The notes below the pieces were generated by a model. It searched no databases. It saw nothing but the letters and a program-made list of their open reading frames with translations, and was not told the origin of the DNA. The position numbers and the translations under genes are program-made. This document shows, one piece after another, positions 36,963 through 46,528 of a stretch of 64,000 bases of DNA; positions within the stretch are counted from its first letter, which is position 1; the number at the start of each line of letters is the position of its first letter. The stretch lies in NCBI GenBank assembly GCA_016931515.1, contig JAFGEQ010000011.1:1-64000 (forward strand). The letters are read 5' to 3'. Origin of the DNA: a candidate division CSSED10-310 bacterium (GTDB lineage: Bacteria > CSSED10-310).

Positions 36963-37751
36963 ATGAGAATATTGATGACGAATGATGATGGTATTCACGC
37001 TCGCGGTTTGCATGAACTGGCTTCGATATTATCTCTGGAACACGAGATATCGATCGTGGCTCCTGACAGTGAGAGAAGTGCAGTCAGTCACGGGTTGACG
37101 ATTCGTACGCCGTTGTTCATCCGGCAACACCCTGTTGGCACTCTCACGGGTTTTGCAGTCAGCGGCACACCGGCGGACTGTGTGAAGCTGGGTATCGATC
37201 AGCTGGTAGACCATGAGCCGGATCTGGTTGTATCGGGGATCAATAACGGATCAAACACGGGAGTCAACGTTTTCTATTCGGGAACGGTAGCCGCCGCTTT
37301 GGAAGCATCATTCTCCGGTATTCCCGCGATCGCAGTATCGATCGGTTCATTTACTCCTGAATATTTCAAGGACGCATCACGCATTACCGGCAACATTATT
37401 CGGGAGTTAGATCCAGCGAGTTTCCCCCAGGGTCTTGTTCTAAACATCAATATACCGAATCTTGCGGAGTGTGATATTCGTGGAATCCGGATGACCCGCC
37501 AAAGTCGTATGAAGTTTAAAGACGCCTATCTGAGACGTGAAACTCCAAACCGCGTCCCTTACTTCTGGCTGGATGGTGATCACCCGGAAGAGATTGCCGA
37601 TCTAAATCTCGATGAGTATGCTTTACGGAAAGGGTGGATCTCAGTCACTCCTCTGGTCGCCGATTTTAATGCACCCGAAGCTATTAACGGGGAGGTCGCT
37701 CGATGGATTCAGTCAAACAGCCTTCTCGAAAAGTCCTTTTCGCCGCATTAG
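36963..37751 (+). CDS. surE: 5'/3'-nucleotidase SurE
   Basis: Stationary-phase nucleotide phosphatase. The ATG at 36963 gives the canonical start 'MRILMTNDDGIHARG' with the catalytic Asp pair in TNDDG; an upstream GTG at 36954 would add three residues. Other motifs: 'PDSERSAVSHGLT', 'SGTPADCVKLGID' and 'VSGINNGSNTGVNVFYSGTVAAALE'. 262 residues, normal length. It overlaps the next gene by 49 bp. Confidence 0.95.
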   Translation: MRILMTNDDGIHARGLHELASILSLEHEISIVAPDSERSAVSHGLTIRTPLFIRQHPVGTLTGFAVSGTPADCVKLGIDQLVDHEPDLVVSGINNGSNTGVNVFYSGTVAAALEASFSGIPAIAVSIGSFTPEYFKDASRITGNIIRELDPASFPQGLVLNINIPNLAECDIRGIRMTRQSRMKFKDAYLRRETPNRVPYFWLDGDHPEEIADLNLDEYALRKGWISVTPLVADFNAPEAINGEVARWIQSNSLLEKSFSPH

Positions 37752-38599
37752 CAGCCAGTGTGCTGGCTATTTCTTCTGCAGCGACCCTGATCAAACTGGC
37801 CGATGCGCCTGCCCTCGTTGTCGCAGCGGGTCGAATGCTGATTGCGGCCATTTTGCTCTGGACATTGTCGCCATGGACCGGCGCTTTTCATCTCAAATCA
37901 GTGCCTTGGAAATCCGTTGGTCTGGCTGGTTTTTTCCTGGCCCTGCATTTCGGCTTCTGGATCACTTCCCTGACTTCAACGTCAGTGGCGAGTTCCCTTG
38001 TTCTTGTAACAATGAATCCCGTTGTTGTGGCGATTGGCTCAACGATTTTTCTGAGAGAACCCCCGACAAAACCGCTTCTTGCCGGAACCGCACTGTCCAT
38101 CGCAGGTTGCATGATTCTAGTTATAGGCGAAAGTTATACGATCAGTAATTCCCTGAACGGCAATCTGCTCGCTCTCGGAGGCGCAATTGCGATGTCGTTT
38201 TACATGATGATCGGGCGGCATACATCCGGTAGACGGAAACAGCCGATCAATCTTCTCTGTTATCTGACCTGGATCTCAACAATCTCCGGCATTCTGCTGT
38301 TTGTGGGAGTGCTCATTTCCGGGGTTCCACTGTCAGGATATTCTTCGCATTCGGTGATGTTTATTGTTCTAATCGCTCTGCTTCCTCAACTGGTCGGTCA
38401 TTCCCTTATCAATTGGTCTCTCCGGTACCTGCATACCTCCTATCTAGCGGCAGCCATCCTCATAGAACCTCTGGCGGGAACGATCATCGCATTTCTCGTT
38501 ATCGGGGAAACATTCTCCAGGTATTCTTTCTTTGGAGGCCTGTTGATTCTATCAGGTGTCGGCCTGGCATTCAGACGCGTGAAGGCTTCCAGTGGTTGA
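37703..38599 (+). CDS. EamA/DMT-family transporter
   Basis: Drug/metabolite-transporter superfamily permease. 298 residues with ten hydrophobic helices in two EamA repeats (about 12-140 and 155-290). Repeat signatures are 'LVLVTMNPVVVAIGSTIFL' and 'AAAILIEPLAGTIIAFLVIGE'. GGGAGG lies before the ATG, inside surE, with which it overlaps by 49 bp. The substrate is unknown; amino-acid or metabolite efflux is usual. Confidence 0.9.
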   Translation: MDSVKQPSRKVLFAALAASVLAISSAATLIKLADAPALVVAAGRMLIAAILLWTLSPWTGAFHLKSVPWKSVGLAGFFLALHFGFWITSLTSTSVASSLVLVTMNPVVVAIGSTIFLREPPTKPLLAGTALSIAGCMILVIGESYTISNSLNGNLLALGGAIAMSFYMMIGRHTSGRRKQPINLLCYLTWISTISGILLFVGVLISGVPLSGYSSHSVMFIVLIALLPQLVGHSLINWSLRYLHTSYLAAAILIEPLAGTIIAFLVIGETFSRYSFFGGLLILSGVGLAFRRVKASSG

Positions 38600-38625
38600 C
38601 AGTCCGCACCGGAAAGAGATAATTT
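38596..38625 (+). promoter_or_regulatory. Possible sigma-70 promoter of the TPR gene
   Basis: TTGACA (38596-38601) and TAATTT (38620-38625) with an 18-bp spacer, about 40 bp upstream of the ATG at 38665. The -35 overlaps the stop region of the transporter gene. Confidence 0.55.
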
Positions 38626-38664
38626 AATTATCGGGTTTTTTAACTTTTAAACAGGAATGGGCGT

Positions 38665-40845
38665 ATGAGTAACATAGAAGACCAAAGAACGGATCAATTC
38701 ACACCCGTTAATCCGGAGGAATCCGAGCTTGAGCAATGGCTTGAGGAAGGATCCCGGAAACTGGCTGAAAAGCAGTTTCGTGACGCGATCAAGCTTTTTG
38801 AGAAAGTGTTGAGAGTTGATCCCGACAATATGGCTGCGTTCGAGAAACTGTCTTTGGCTCGATCAATACAGGCGGACATGGATCACATCGCCGAGTATCT
38901 GGCCATGGGTCGGGAGTTGATGAGTCAGCATGACTGGAGGGGTGCCAGTGAGGAGTTCCAGGCGGTGCTGTCGATTGATCCGAAGAATGAAGAAGCGCTG
39001 GCTAGTTTGAAACAGACGCAGAGTCATCTTGGAGTGAACGACACAGAACGAGATGCATTGACGATTACAACCGGTGGTGAGGGAGTCTTTGATCTGGATT
39101 CCATGCCGACGGATCGAGAATATCACGGTTATTCGAATGACGACCAGGAAACGGCCATTCTGGGTGCGGGAGTGACATCTGAATTTCCCGACACGCAGGG
39201 CAGTCCGGATTTTCAGCGGAAACTCGAAGAAGCACTTAGAATATACGAGGCTGGAAATCTGGTTCGTTCTCGGGAGTTACTTGAGCAACTCCGCCGTGAT
39301 AATCCGAACCATTCCCAGATAAATTTTTACCTGACAGCAATTGATCACAAGCTTGAAACCGATAGCGTCAGAAAGGACCAATCCGGTGCTGAAAACATGT
39401 TCAAGCAGGGTATGGATCTTCTGGAGCAGCAAAAATTTGATGAAGCTCGGGATGCTTTCCAGAATGTATTGCGTGTCAGACCCGATTTCAGTCAGGCACA
39501 ATTGATGCTGGATCGTATTGATACGATGGAGGGATCGACTCGTGCGGACAGGACTGCCTCACGAGTGGATGAAGCGGAGAGATCGAACCGTTCGATGCCA
39601 AGAACCTCGAAAAGCGGAAAGATATCAGGTAAACAACTGCCCGGAAAACCGGTTAGGGGAGGTGGTCCGAACTGGGCTAAAATTGCTTTGATATGCGTAC
39701 CTCTGATTGTGATTGCGGCTGTCGTTGCCTATTTGATGGTGATCTATCCCAAGGCCCGTTTTGATAACCTGATGAATCAGGCACGTTTCAAGATTGATCA
39801 AAAAGCGTATCTGGAAGCCATTTCCCTGCTGGAATCCGCGCTCGTTGTTCAACCGGAATCCATGGAAGCATTGGAAATGCTGGGTGTAGCCGGAATGGAA
39901 GGCGGAAAGCCGGAGAAGGCAATTCTCGCATATCAGACGGCTCTGGAGATAACTCCCGGCGAAAAAGACTTGATTATGAAGCTGGGTAATGCCCAGTACG
40001 AGAATCAGCAGTGGCAGGATGCAGAAAAATCCTACCGTCAACTGATTAGAGATATCAGGTATAAAGACGATGCGCTGTTTAAAATTGCCATGTCACTGAA
40101 GAACAGAAACCGCCTGGATGATGCGATTCGGTCATTCCTGGATGCTCTGAAATCGAACGAAGCAAATTCACGGGCTCATTTCGAACTGGCTCAGTGTTAC
40201 GAACAGAAAGAGATGCTGCCTGAGGCGGAGACATCTTATCAGCAAGCCATCAATACCGATCCCAAGTTTGTTCAGGCATATGAGAAGTTGGGTGACTTTT
40301 ACCGGCAGCATAACGAGTATGAGAAATCTGCTGAGATACTGAAAAAACTCCTCATCTGGTTCAAACCCACAACGGTTGAAAAATCAAAAAAGATTGCCCA
40401 GTTGCGGTTCGAACTGGGAGAAATGCAATATGAAGCGGGTGATTACCAGGGTGCTGTTGAGAGTTTTACAACTGTTATACAGATTGAACCGAACATTGAT
40501 GCGTTCCGGAATCTGGGACGAGCCCATTACAAAGCCGGGAAGCTGACGGAGGCTATTCTGGTGTGGCGGCGCGGCATCGAACTCGACAATACGGATTATG
40601 ATCTCTGGTTTCAAATCGGTACAGCACAACTTCGTATGGGCGATGTGACTGCTGCTGAAAACAGCTATAAGGAAGCCCTGCGAATAAAACCTGATTTTGT
40701 CAAAGCGCTGACAAATCTTGGTTTTATGTATTATCAAACGTATAAATACGATCTTGCCAGGCAACTCTGGCGTCAATCTCTCCAAATTGAACCGGATCAG
40801 CCAACAGTCAAGGACAAACTGAAAGAGATCGATAAATCAAAATAA
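38665..40845 (+). CDS. Large TPR-repeat membrane protein
   Basis: 726 residues. A cytoplasmic N-terminal half has about five TPR motifs (about 28-300, 'FRDAIKLFEKVLRVDPDN'). A basic linker, then one transmembrane helix (about 335-357, 'IALICVPLIVIAAVVAYLMV'), leads to about ten further TPRs (about 365-720, 'PEKAILAYQTALEITPGE'). TPRs on both sides of a single membrane helix suggest a scaffold that joins partners across the inner membrane. No enzymatic domain. It ends 21 bp before a strong hairpin. Confidence 0.85.
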   Translation: MSNIEDQRTDQFTPVNPEESELEQWLEEGSRKLAEKQFRDAIKLFEKVLRVDPDNMAAFEKLSLARSIQADMDHIAEYLAMGRELMSQHDWRGASEEFQAVLSIDPKNEEALASLKQTQSHLGVNDTERDALTITTGGEGVFDLDSMPTDREYHGYSNDDQETAILGAGVTSEFPDTQGSPDFQRKLEEALRIYEAGNLVRSRELLEQLRRDNPNHSQINFYLTAIDHKLETDSVRKDQSGAENMFKQGMDLLEQQKFDEARDAFQNVLRVRPDFSQAQLMLDRIDTMEGSTRADRTASRVDEAERSNRSMPRTSKSGKISGKQLPGKPVRGGGPNWAKIALICVPLIVIAAVVAYLMVIYPKARFDNLMNQARFKIDQKAYLEAISLLESALVVQPESMEALEMLGVAGMEGGKPEKAILAYQTALEITPGEKDLIMKLGNAQYENQQWQDAEKSYRQLIRDIRYKDDALFKIAMSLKNRNRLDDAIRSFLDALKSNEANSRAHFELAQCYEQKEMLPEAETSYQQAINTDPKFVQAYEKLGDFYRQHNEYEKSAEILKKLLIWFKPTTVEKSKKIAQLRFELGEMQYEAGDYQGAVESFTTVIQIEPNIDAFRNLGRAHYKAGKLTEAILVWRRGIELDNTDYDLWFQIGTAQLRMGDVTAAENSYKEALRIKPDFVKALTNLGFMYYQTYKYDLARQLWRQSLQIEPDQPTVKDKLKEIDKSK

Positions 40846-40865
40846 TTGTTTCCCTCCAAAAAAAA

Positions 40866-40897
40866 ACAGCCGGATGGATAAGGTTCCATCCGGCTGT
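40866..40897 (-). terminator. Bidirectional terminator, strongest on the minus strand
   Basis: A perfect 12-bp GC-rich stem (40866-40877 with 40886-40897) closes an 8-base loop. On the minus strand it is followed by an uninterrupted T run (complement of the A run 40858-40866), ending the subtilase transcript. On the plus strand it follows the TPR gene with a weaker T-rich tail. Confidence 0.9.
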
Positions 40898-40914
40898 CTG
40901 CTTCTTAAAGGGTA

Positions 40915-43900
40915 TTACAGTTCGTATCCAAACGTGACGAAATCGATATCTCCGACGAGTTGAACATCGCTGCCAAGCATGCCTCCCCAGAAAATCAGAT
41001 TGTCAGCAGAACCTTCGACGGCAGGCCATGTGAATGTCATGATATTCTTCCGAAGTGTTTCCTGGCCACCGAGAACGGCAATGTCCTCCCAATCCGCTGT
41101 CTGACTCCAGGAAGGAGCGAACCAGTACATGGAGTAGACATCGAGAATGACGAACAGGTCGATATCGTAAACCGGTGTTGAGGAAGCGTTCGTCAGTATC
41201 GCTTCAAGTGAGAACGCTTTACCTGCATTGAACATATCACCGGTGAGCATCATATTGACGCCAGTCTTCAGCGGCGTTTCTTCCGGATATACTCCGGTTG
41301 ACCGGTTATCAGCATGATATGTCGTCCAATAGAGCTGGTTCTGGTTTAATGTCGTGGAGAGATTGAAAACTGAGGTTGTTGTATCGGCAATTATGATCTC
41401 GGTATCACCATCATTATCTATGTCGGCAACGCATGGCGATGAAAACCCGCTTCCGGCCAGCATGATCGGTGAATTCGTCAAGACGGTGCCGTTCGAATGG
41501 TAGATATGCAACCATGCTTCGGTCTGGTTTCCGATTTCCGAACAGACGAGTATTTCGGGATAACCGTCGCTGTCGATATCGGCGATAGCCGGTGACGAGT
41601 TGATCACCGAGTTTGCGTTTGTTGAAACCTGGACGGGGAATCCGGTAACACCCGTACCGTCGGTATGAAAAGCGTAAATATAGGAATCGATAGTGCAAAT
41701 TACAATTTCCGGTATGGTATCCTGATCCAAGTCACCGATTGCTGGAGCTCCATAGATCGAGGCTGGAACGGTTACCGGCCAGCCGGGCAGCGGAGATGTC
41801 AGGATATCCGTAACCATAACGCCCTTCGGACCGATCTCGTTGGCATAGTCTCCGTACCCGTAGATGATTTCAGGCACACCGTCCGAATCCAGGTCAGCCA
41901 GAGCCGGTACGGAGTAGACCTGGTTAGGTGCGGCTACCGGATATCCCGGTTGTATCTGTCCGGAGCCGTTGAAGAGATAAATAGCTCCTGAATCCAGAGG
42001 ATCGATGTCATCCTTCGTGGCAATCAGGATTTCGCATTTTCCGTCATCATCGAAATCGAACGTCGATGCGCTGGCAAATACGTCGGTTCCGACATCCTGC
42101 GGCCAACCCGACAGAACATTGCCCATGCAGTCGAACACATAAACCTTGTTGTCATAATTCCCTGCAATAATTTCCAGCCTGTCGTCTCCGGCAACATCCG
42201 CGACACAAGGTGAACATTTGAATCCTGCCTGAACCGGATCCCCCGTCGAGAAGGGAATATCCGTCACAAACGGCCATGCTCCGCCGAAAGGAAGACCGTC
42301 ATTGGTGAAGACATTGATTCTGCCGAGTACGCGTGATTTCGTTCCCTGGTTCGGATCGTTTGGATTGACCCACGCGACATTGTTCAACTGGTCGGCAACA
42401 ATAATCTCAACATCCCCGTCGCCGTCGATATCGGCAACAGCGGGAGCGGCAAGTATCAGATTGGAATCAAGATAGATCTGCGAAGCGATTGATACCGGCC
42501 AGCCGTGATAATAGCCGCCGTTTCTATTAAACACACTGATCGTTCCATCATTGGATGCGGTAATGATTTCAGCAAACCCGTCGTTGTTGATGTCAGCGGC
42601 TCTGGCTGAGGCGTTGAAACCACCGAAGGACGGAACTGGGAACCACTGCATTTGCGGGAATGGATTATTGACCGAAAGATCGAAAGTCGCAGTCTCGGAA
42701 TATCCACCGTCAGCAGTGATATCTACCTGGATCGGAATCGTCGTCCGGGACGACTCCGTAACAGTAAATATGAAGTCGGTCAGATTGGAACGGGTGACCT
42801 TGTTCTGGATGTCCGGGTATGACGCGCCGGCGCTCGATATTGTTACTCCGGACGAAGCGCTGATTGTCACGTTGACATTTGTGGCGTCCATCCATGAATG
42901 ATTCTTCAACATGAGTTCCATGCTGACAGTCTCTCCAACATCGGCTTCAAAATTCGAATTGCCCGTCGAATCGTCGATCAGCCATTTCTCGATCCGGATG
43001 ACCGGCGTTTCCGCGAGGCTGAGGAAATAATTAATCCGGCCCGGGTCCAGCAGTCCGCGATATGCCGGATTGCTGTAATCAATCGCATCACAACCCTTCT
43101 GCATACGCTCGAGGATCTCGTCCGGAGTGAATGAAGGATTCTGACATTTGATCAGAGCAGCCAGCGCGGCTGCCATCGGGCTGGACATTGATGTTCCACC
43201 CAGATTTCCATAATTGCCGCCGGGCAGCGTTGAACGGATTGAGACTCCCGGAGCGTACACATCGACATAGTCCTCACCGTAATTCGACGAGCCGTCTTTT
43301 GAATCGAAACGGTTGGTATTCCCGACTCCGATGACACCTTCGTTGGCGGAAGGATAGTGCGGAGTTGAATCGCCAATGCCGTCATTACCGCCGTTACCGG
43401 CTGCAGCCACGATTGTCACTCCGGCGGTATACGCATATTCCACCGCTTCTTCCTGAATCGCAAAATTAGACCCGCTGCCAAGACTGAGATTTGCAACGAG
43501 CGCTCCGTTATCGGCGGCATATCGAATCGCAGCTGCGACATTTCCAACCGCTGCCCCACCACCGCTGTCCGGGAAAACCTTCAGGATCATGATCGGGCAT
43601 CCCCATGTACCGCCTGCAACCCCGATTCCGTTGTTGGTAATTGCGCTGACGATACCCGACACATGTGTGCCGTGATCGTTGACCGCATTGCCGTAATTGG
43701 GATTATTATCGTTTCCGTCGAAATCCCATCCTTGTGTATCATCGATATAAGTGTTGCCGTCATCATCGATCCCATTCCCTGGGATCTCGCCGGGATTGAT
43801 CCATATGGCGGATGCCAGATCGGGATGGGTCAGATCCGTACCGCTGTCGATGATGGCTACCACAACGCTGGAATTGCCTTTAATCACATCCCAGGCAGCG

Positions 43901-44304
43901 GGTGCTTCCATGAGCGGTAAGGCAAACTGTTTGTTGAAGTCGGGATCGTTGGGTATCTCATCCATGTATACGTAATAATTCAACGATGACGTTTCCACGG
44001 ATGCAAGCGATTGAAGGGCATCCAGAAGCTGTTGGTCCGTTTTCCCGTTCGATGCCGTCACCACGAACCACCTGTCGAGGTCGCATGTTACGTCTGCATC
44101 TGGAGCTTGACAGAGTGTCTGCCACCCGGATACTCCGCATTTCTGCCATTCGTTCAAGACTGCCTGAAGCGGTTCGAGTCCGCCCACGTCGGTCTCAATC
44201 AGAGCAGCCGGAGCCAGTTTCACAAGGACCTCACCTGGAACCCACTGCGCATGTGAAATCAGGGAAAATCCAGATAACAGTATCACAAACAACGCTTTTC
44301 TCAT
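40915..44304 (-). CDS. Secreted subtilisin-like protease (S8) with FG-GAP/VCBS repeats
   Basis: Start set at 44304 (GGAGG six bases upstream); the frame to 44319 would include that site. 1129 residues. A signal peptide (about 1-19) precedes an I9-like propeptide (about 20-115). The S8 domain has Asp153 (IDSGTDLTHPDL), His211 (DHGTHVSGI), an oxyanion Asn (AAAGNGG) and Ser372 (GGTSMSSPMAAALAAL). A CARDB-like beta domain follows (about 435-540). Then come about six FG-GAP/VCBS repeats ('ADINNDGFAEIITASNDG', 'ADIDGDGDVEIIVAD') that form a calcium-binding propeller. No T9SS tail is seen. An extracellular protease for protein degradation is likely. Confidence 0.92.
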   Translation of the reverse strand: MRKALFVILLSGFSLISHAQWVPGEVLVKLAPAALIETDVGGLEPLQAVLNEWQKCGVSGWQTLCQAPDADVTCDLDRWFVVTASNGKTDQQLLDALQSLASVETSSLNYYVYMDEIPNDPDFNKQFALPLMEAPAAWDVIKGNSSVVVAIIDSGTDLTHPDLASAIWINPGEIPGNGIDDDGNTYIDDTQGWDFDGNDNNPNYGNAVNDHGTHVSGIVSAITNNGIGVAGGTWGCPIMILKVFPDSGGGAAVGNVAAAIRYAADNGALVANLSLGSGSNFAIQEEAVEYAYTAGVTIVAAAGNGGNDGIGDSTPHYPSANEGVIGVGNTNRFDSKDGSSNYGEDYVDVYAPGVSIRSTLPGGNYGNLGGTSMSSPMAAALAALIKCQNPSFTPDEILERMQKGCDAIDYSNPAYRGLLDPGRINYFLSLAETPVIRIEKWLIDDSTGNSNFEADVGETVSMELMLKNHSWMDATNVNVTISASSGVTISSAGASYPDIQNKVTRSNLTDFIFTVTESSRTTIPIQVDITADGGYSETATFDLSVNNPFPQMQWFPVPSFGGFNASARAADINNDGFAEIITASNDGTISVFNRNGGYYHGWPVSIASQIYLDSNLILAAPAVADIDGDGDVEIIVADQLNNVAWVNPNDPNQGTKSRVLGRINVFTNDGLPFGGAWPFVTDIPFSTGDPVQAGFKCSPCVADVAGDDRLEIIAGNYDNKVYVFDCMGNVLSGWPQDVGTDVFASASTFDFDDDGKCEILIATKDDIDPLDSGAIYLFNGSGQIQPGYPVAAPNQVYSVPALADLDSDGVPEIIYGYGDYANEIGPKGVMVTDILTSPLPGWPVTVPASIYGAPAIGDLDQDTIPEIVICTIDSYIYAFHTDGTGVTGFPVQVSTNANSVINSSPAIADIDSDGYPEILVCSEIGNQTEAWLHIYHSNGTVLTNSPIMLAGSGFSSPCVADIDNDGDTEIIIADTTTSVFNLSTTLNQNQLYWTTYHADNRSTGVYPEETPLKTGVNMMLTGDMFNAGKAFSLEAILTNASSTPVYDIDLFVILDVYSMYWFAPSWSQTADWEDIAVLGGQETLRKNIMTFTWPAVEGSADNLIFWGGMLGSDVQLVGDIDFVTFGYEL

Positions 44305-44382
44305 TTCATACCTCCACATTCAGATTGTAAGCGATGATCAGGTTTTCTCTTTTCATTCAAGTTATTTCGTATCACTTGAATC

Positions 44383-44411
44383 TCTTTATCTCTCGACGGT
44401 CACACTGTCAA
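44383..44411 (-). promoter_or_regulatory. Sigma-70 promoter of the subtilase gene
   Basis: On the minus strand, TTGACA (44411-44406) and TAAAGA (44388-44383) with a 17-bp spacer, about 80 bp upstream of the ATG at 44304. Confidence 0.65.
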
Positions 44412-44421
44412 CAATGCGGCA

Positions 44422-45576
44422 CTATATAGCAGATTCGTAAATAGCCTTGATATTCTCCGCCTGAATGATCCGGGGATTCCGATTTAGAAGATCCTCATGT
44501 TGGAGTACTGCGTCGACCAGTGTATCCAGCTCAATCCTGGGGACATTATATGCGCGCAGGTGGATCGGGTGTTCCAGTTGATGATACAGATCGAGAAGGG
44601 CGTCGATCGCCTTGGAGGCATCGGCTTCCTCGTCATTAATCTGTCGGCCGAAGTAACGGGCAATCCTGGACATCAGCTGAGGGACGACCGGCAGGTTATA
44701 GCGAAGAACATGGGGGAGCATAAGGGCACTGGCCTGGGGGTGTGATATATCGAACTGCGTCGAAAGCGGGTAAGACATGGCATGAACCGCTCCGGAACCG
44801 GTCATATTGAGAGCAAGGGCAGCGTAAAGACTGCCAAGTGCGACATTATAGCGGGCTTTGATATTGTCAGGTTGCCTGAAGGCGCTGACGATATTTTCAT
44901 TCAGGAGGGCGAATCCCTGGAGAGCATACATTTCCGAGAACGGGGATGCATCGATTGATATAAGGGCTTCGAGGGCATGAGACAGAGCATCCAGGCCCGT
45001 GGAAGCGGTCAAGTCCGGCGGAATTGTGATCATCAGATGAGGATCGATGACAGTCAGCCGAGGAATCATGAATGGATGCCTGAAAACGTGCATCAGCCGC
45101 GTGGTTTCATCTCTAATCAGCACTCCATCGTCGATCTCCGCGCCATTGGGTGGAGTCGTCGGGATGCTGACTACCGGAACTCCGTGACGGGTTATCTCAT
45201 GAGTTCCGGATTTGACTGATTCCCGAGTAAATTTATTACTGGATGCGATACTCAGGATTTTGGACATATCCGTGCATCGCCATCCGCCGTACCCGACAAT
45301 GACATCAAACTCAGCCGGATCAATACTTTCCAGAGCTTTCCGAATACTGTTGAATGAGAGTATTTTTTCCTCGATAACATGCACGGCCACCGATGAAAAC
45401 GATGAGGTAATCTGCTGTTCAAAAGCTATTGTCAGACCGGATCCCTTCATCTCCTTGTCGATAATTAAAAGGATTTTTTCGGCACCGATCTGGCTGATAT
45501 CTTTATCGACTTCACGAATGACCTGATATCCAAACCGTGTAAAAGGCATTTGCTGGATGTTGAAAGTTGTTTTCAC
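44422..45576 (-). CDS. Iron-containing alcohol dehydrogenase
   Basis: Group III NAD(P)-dependent, metal-dependent dehydrogenase. The start is the GTG at 45576 (GAGG 8 bases upstream), giving 384 residues; a TTG at 45609 has no site. The N-terminal Rossmann half has 'VGYGGWRCTDMSKI' in place of the usual GGGSxxD loop, a notable variation: Trp-Arg-Cys follows the Gly pair. The C-terminal metal ligands fit ('TASTGLDALSHALEALIS' and His in 'SHPQASALMLPHVLRYN'). Preceding it, 'PTTPPNGAEIDDGVLIRD' matches the family's PTTxGTGSE region loosely. Substrate unknown. Confidence 0.85.
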   Translation of the reverse strand: MKTTFNIQQMPFTRFGYQVIREVDKDISQIGAEKILLIIDKEMKGSGLTIAFEQQITSSFSSVAVHVIEEKILSFNSIRKALESIDPAEFDVIVGYGGWRCTDMSKILSIASSNKFTRESVKSGTHEITRHGVPVVSIPTTPPNGAEIDDGVLIRDETTRLMHVFRHPFMIPRLTVIDPHLMITIPPDLTASTGLDALSHALEALISIDASPFSEMYALQGFALLNENIVSAFRQPDNIKARYNVALGSLYAALALNMTGSGAVHAMSYPLSTQFDISHPQASALMLPHVLRYNLPVVPQLMSRIARYFGRQINDEEADASKAIDALLDLYHQLEHPIHLRAYNVPRIELDTLVDAVLQHEDLLNRNPRIIQAENIKAIYESAI

Positions 45577-45614
45577 TATCGAAACCTCGTGAGGTAAAAA
45601 AGCTGTCAAATAAC

Positions 45615-45716
45615 AACCGGCAGCTCTGAGAGGCGAGACTCCGGTACTATAGCCCCGATATGTTACACCCCGCAGCCGGTAGTGTAAATATCTAAATGGT
45701 TTCCGGGCTGCCGGTT
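45615..45716. repeat. 10-bp inverted repeat in a divergent intergenic region
   Basis: AACCGGCAGC (45615-45624) and its exact complement GCTGCCGGTT (45707-45716) flank 82 bp. They lie in the 199-bp region between the divergent alcohol dehydrogenase and LpxH-like genes. Could be an operator pair or a long stem. No family is recognised. Confidence 0.5.
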
Positions 45717-45775
45717 AAATCAGCGCTTCAGTTCTGAGGCTTGTTGTGCTACGATCCGACACTTGGAGATATCGG

Positions 45776-46528
45776 ATGGATGAGCGATCGATTTCATACG
45801 CGTTTTTTGTGGGCGATGTGCATCTGGACGACCGCAATCCGATGCGGGAAAAAGCGTTCTGCGAGTTTCTCGACATGGTGCGATCCGAAAAGCCGGATCA
45901 TGTCTTCCTGATGGGAGATATTTTTGAGTTCTGGTTTGGTTACCGGAATGTTATGTTTTCAAGGGTTCTCAAACCTGTGATCAAGATTGCACAATTATCC
46001 GATGCCGGTATTCCGGTCACCTATCTGGTTGGCAATCATGACTTCAAACCCGGTCCGGTATTCCGGGATATACTTGGAGTTCGAATTGAGTATCATCCGG
46101 TGCGGGTGACCCTGGGTTCGCAATATGTCTACCTGGCGCACGGCGATGAGATCAATGCGGATGATATCGGCTACCGTTTCATTCGCGCTGTTTTTCGACA
46201 CCCGGTGTCCCAATGGCTTTTTCAACATTTCATACCGGCGTCGCTGGCATGGTATATCGGCAGAGGCACATCTGATTCCAGCAGGAAGCTGAATGGCCGT
46301 CGCGAACGATTTATACCGGAGAAGGCGTTCGATGCTTTTTGCCGGCGTGAACTCAGTCGCGAAGTCAACACAGTGATTCATGGTCATACTCACGATCCCG
46401 GGATCCGTAGCCGGGAAACGGGTGGAAAATCACTTCGTATCATCGATTCGGGTGACTGGCTGGGTGAACAGGGACACTATGTTGTCTTCAGGAATGACGA
46501 ATTTCAATGCAAAACCTGGCCATTCTGA
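45776..46528 (+). CDS. LpxH-like UDP-2,3-diacylglucosamine pyrophosphatase
   Basis: Calcineurin-like metallophosphoesterase. The ATG at 45776 has GGAG 8 bases upstream; a GTG at 45746 is unlikely. 250 residues. Metal motifs: 'FFVGDVHLDD' (Asp-x-His), 'FLMGDIFEFWF', 'LVGNHDFK' and 'VIHGHTHDPGI', with another His in 'YLAHGDEINADD'. This set matches LpxH/LpxH2, a lipid A pathway step at the membrane. A different phosphoesterase role is possible. It overlaps comF by 22 bp. Confidence 0.85.
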   Translation: MDERSISYAFFVGDVHLDDRNPMREKAFCEFLDMVRSEKPDHVFLMGDIFEFWFGYRNVMFSRVLKPVIKIAQLSDAGIPVTYLVGNHDFKPGPVFRDILGVRIEYHPVRVTLGSQYVYLAHGDEINADDIGYRFIRAVFRHPVSQWLFQHFIPASLAWYIGRGTSDSSRKLNGRRERFIPEKAFDAFCRRELSREVNTVIHGHTHDPGIRSRETGGKSLRIIDSGDWLGEQGHYVVFRNDEFQCKTWPF

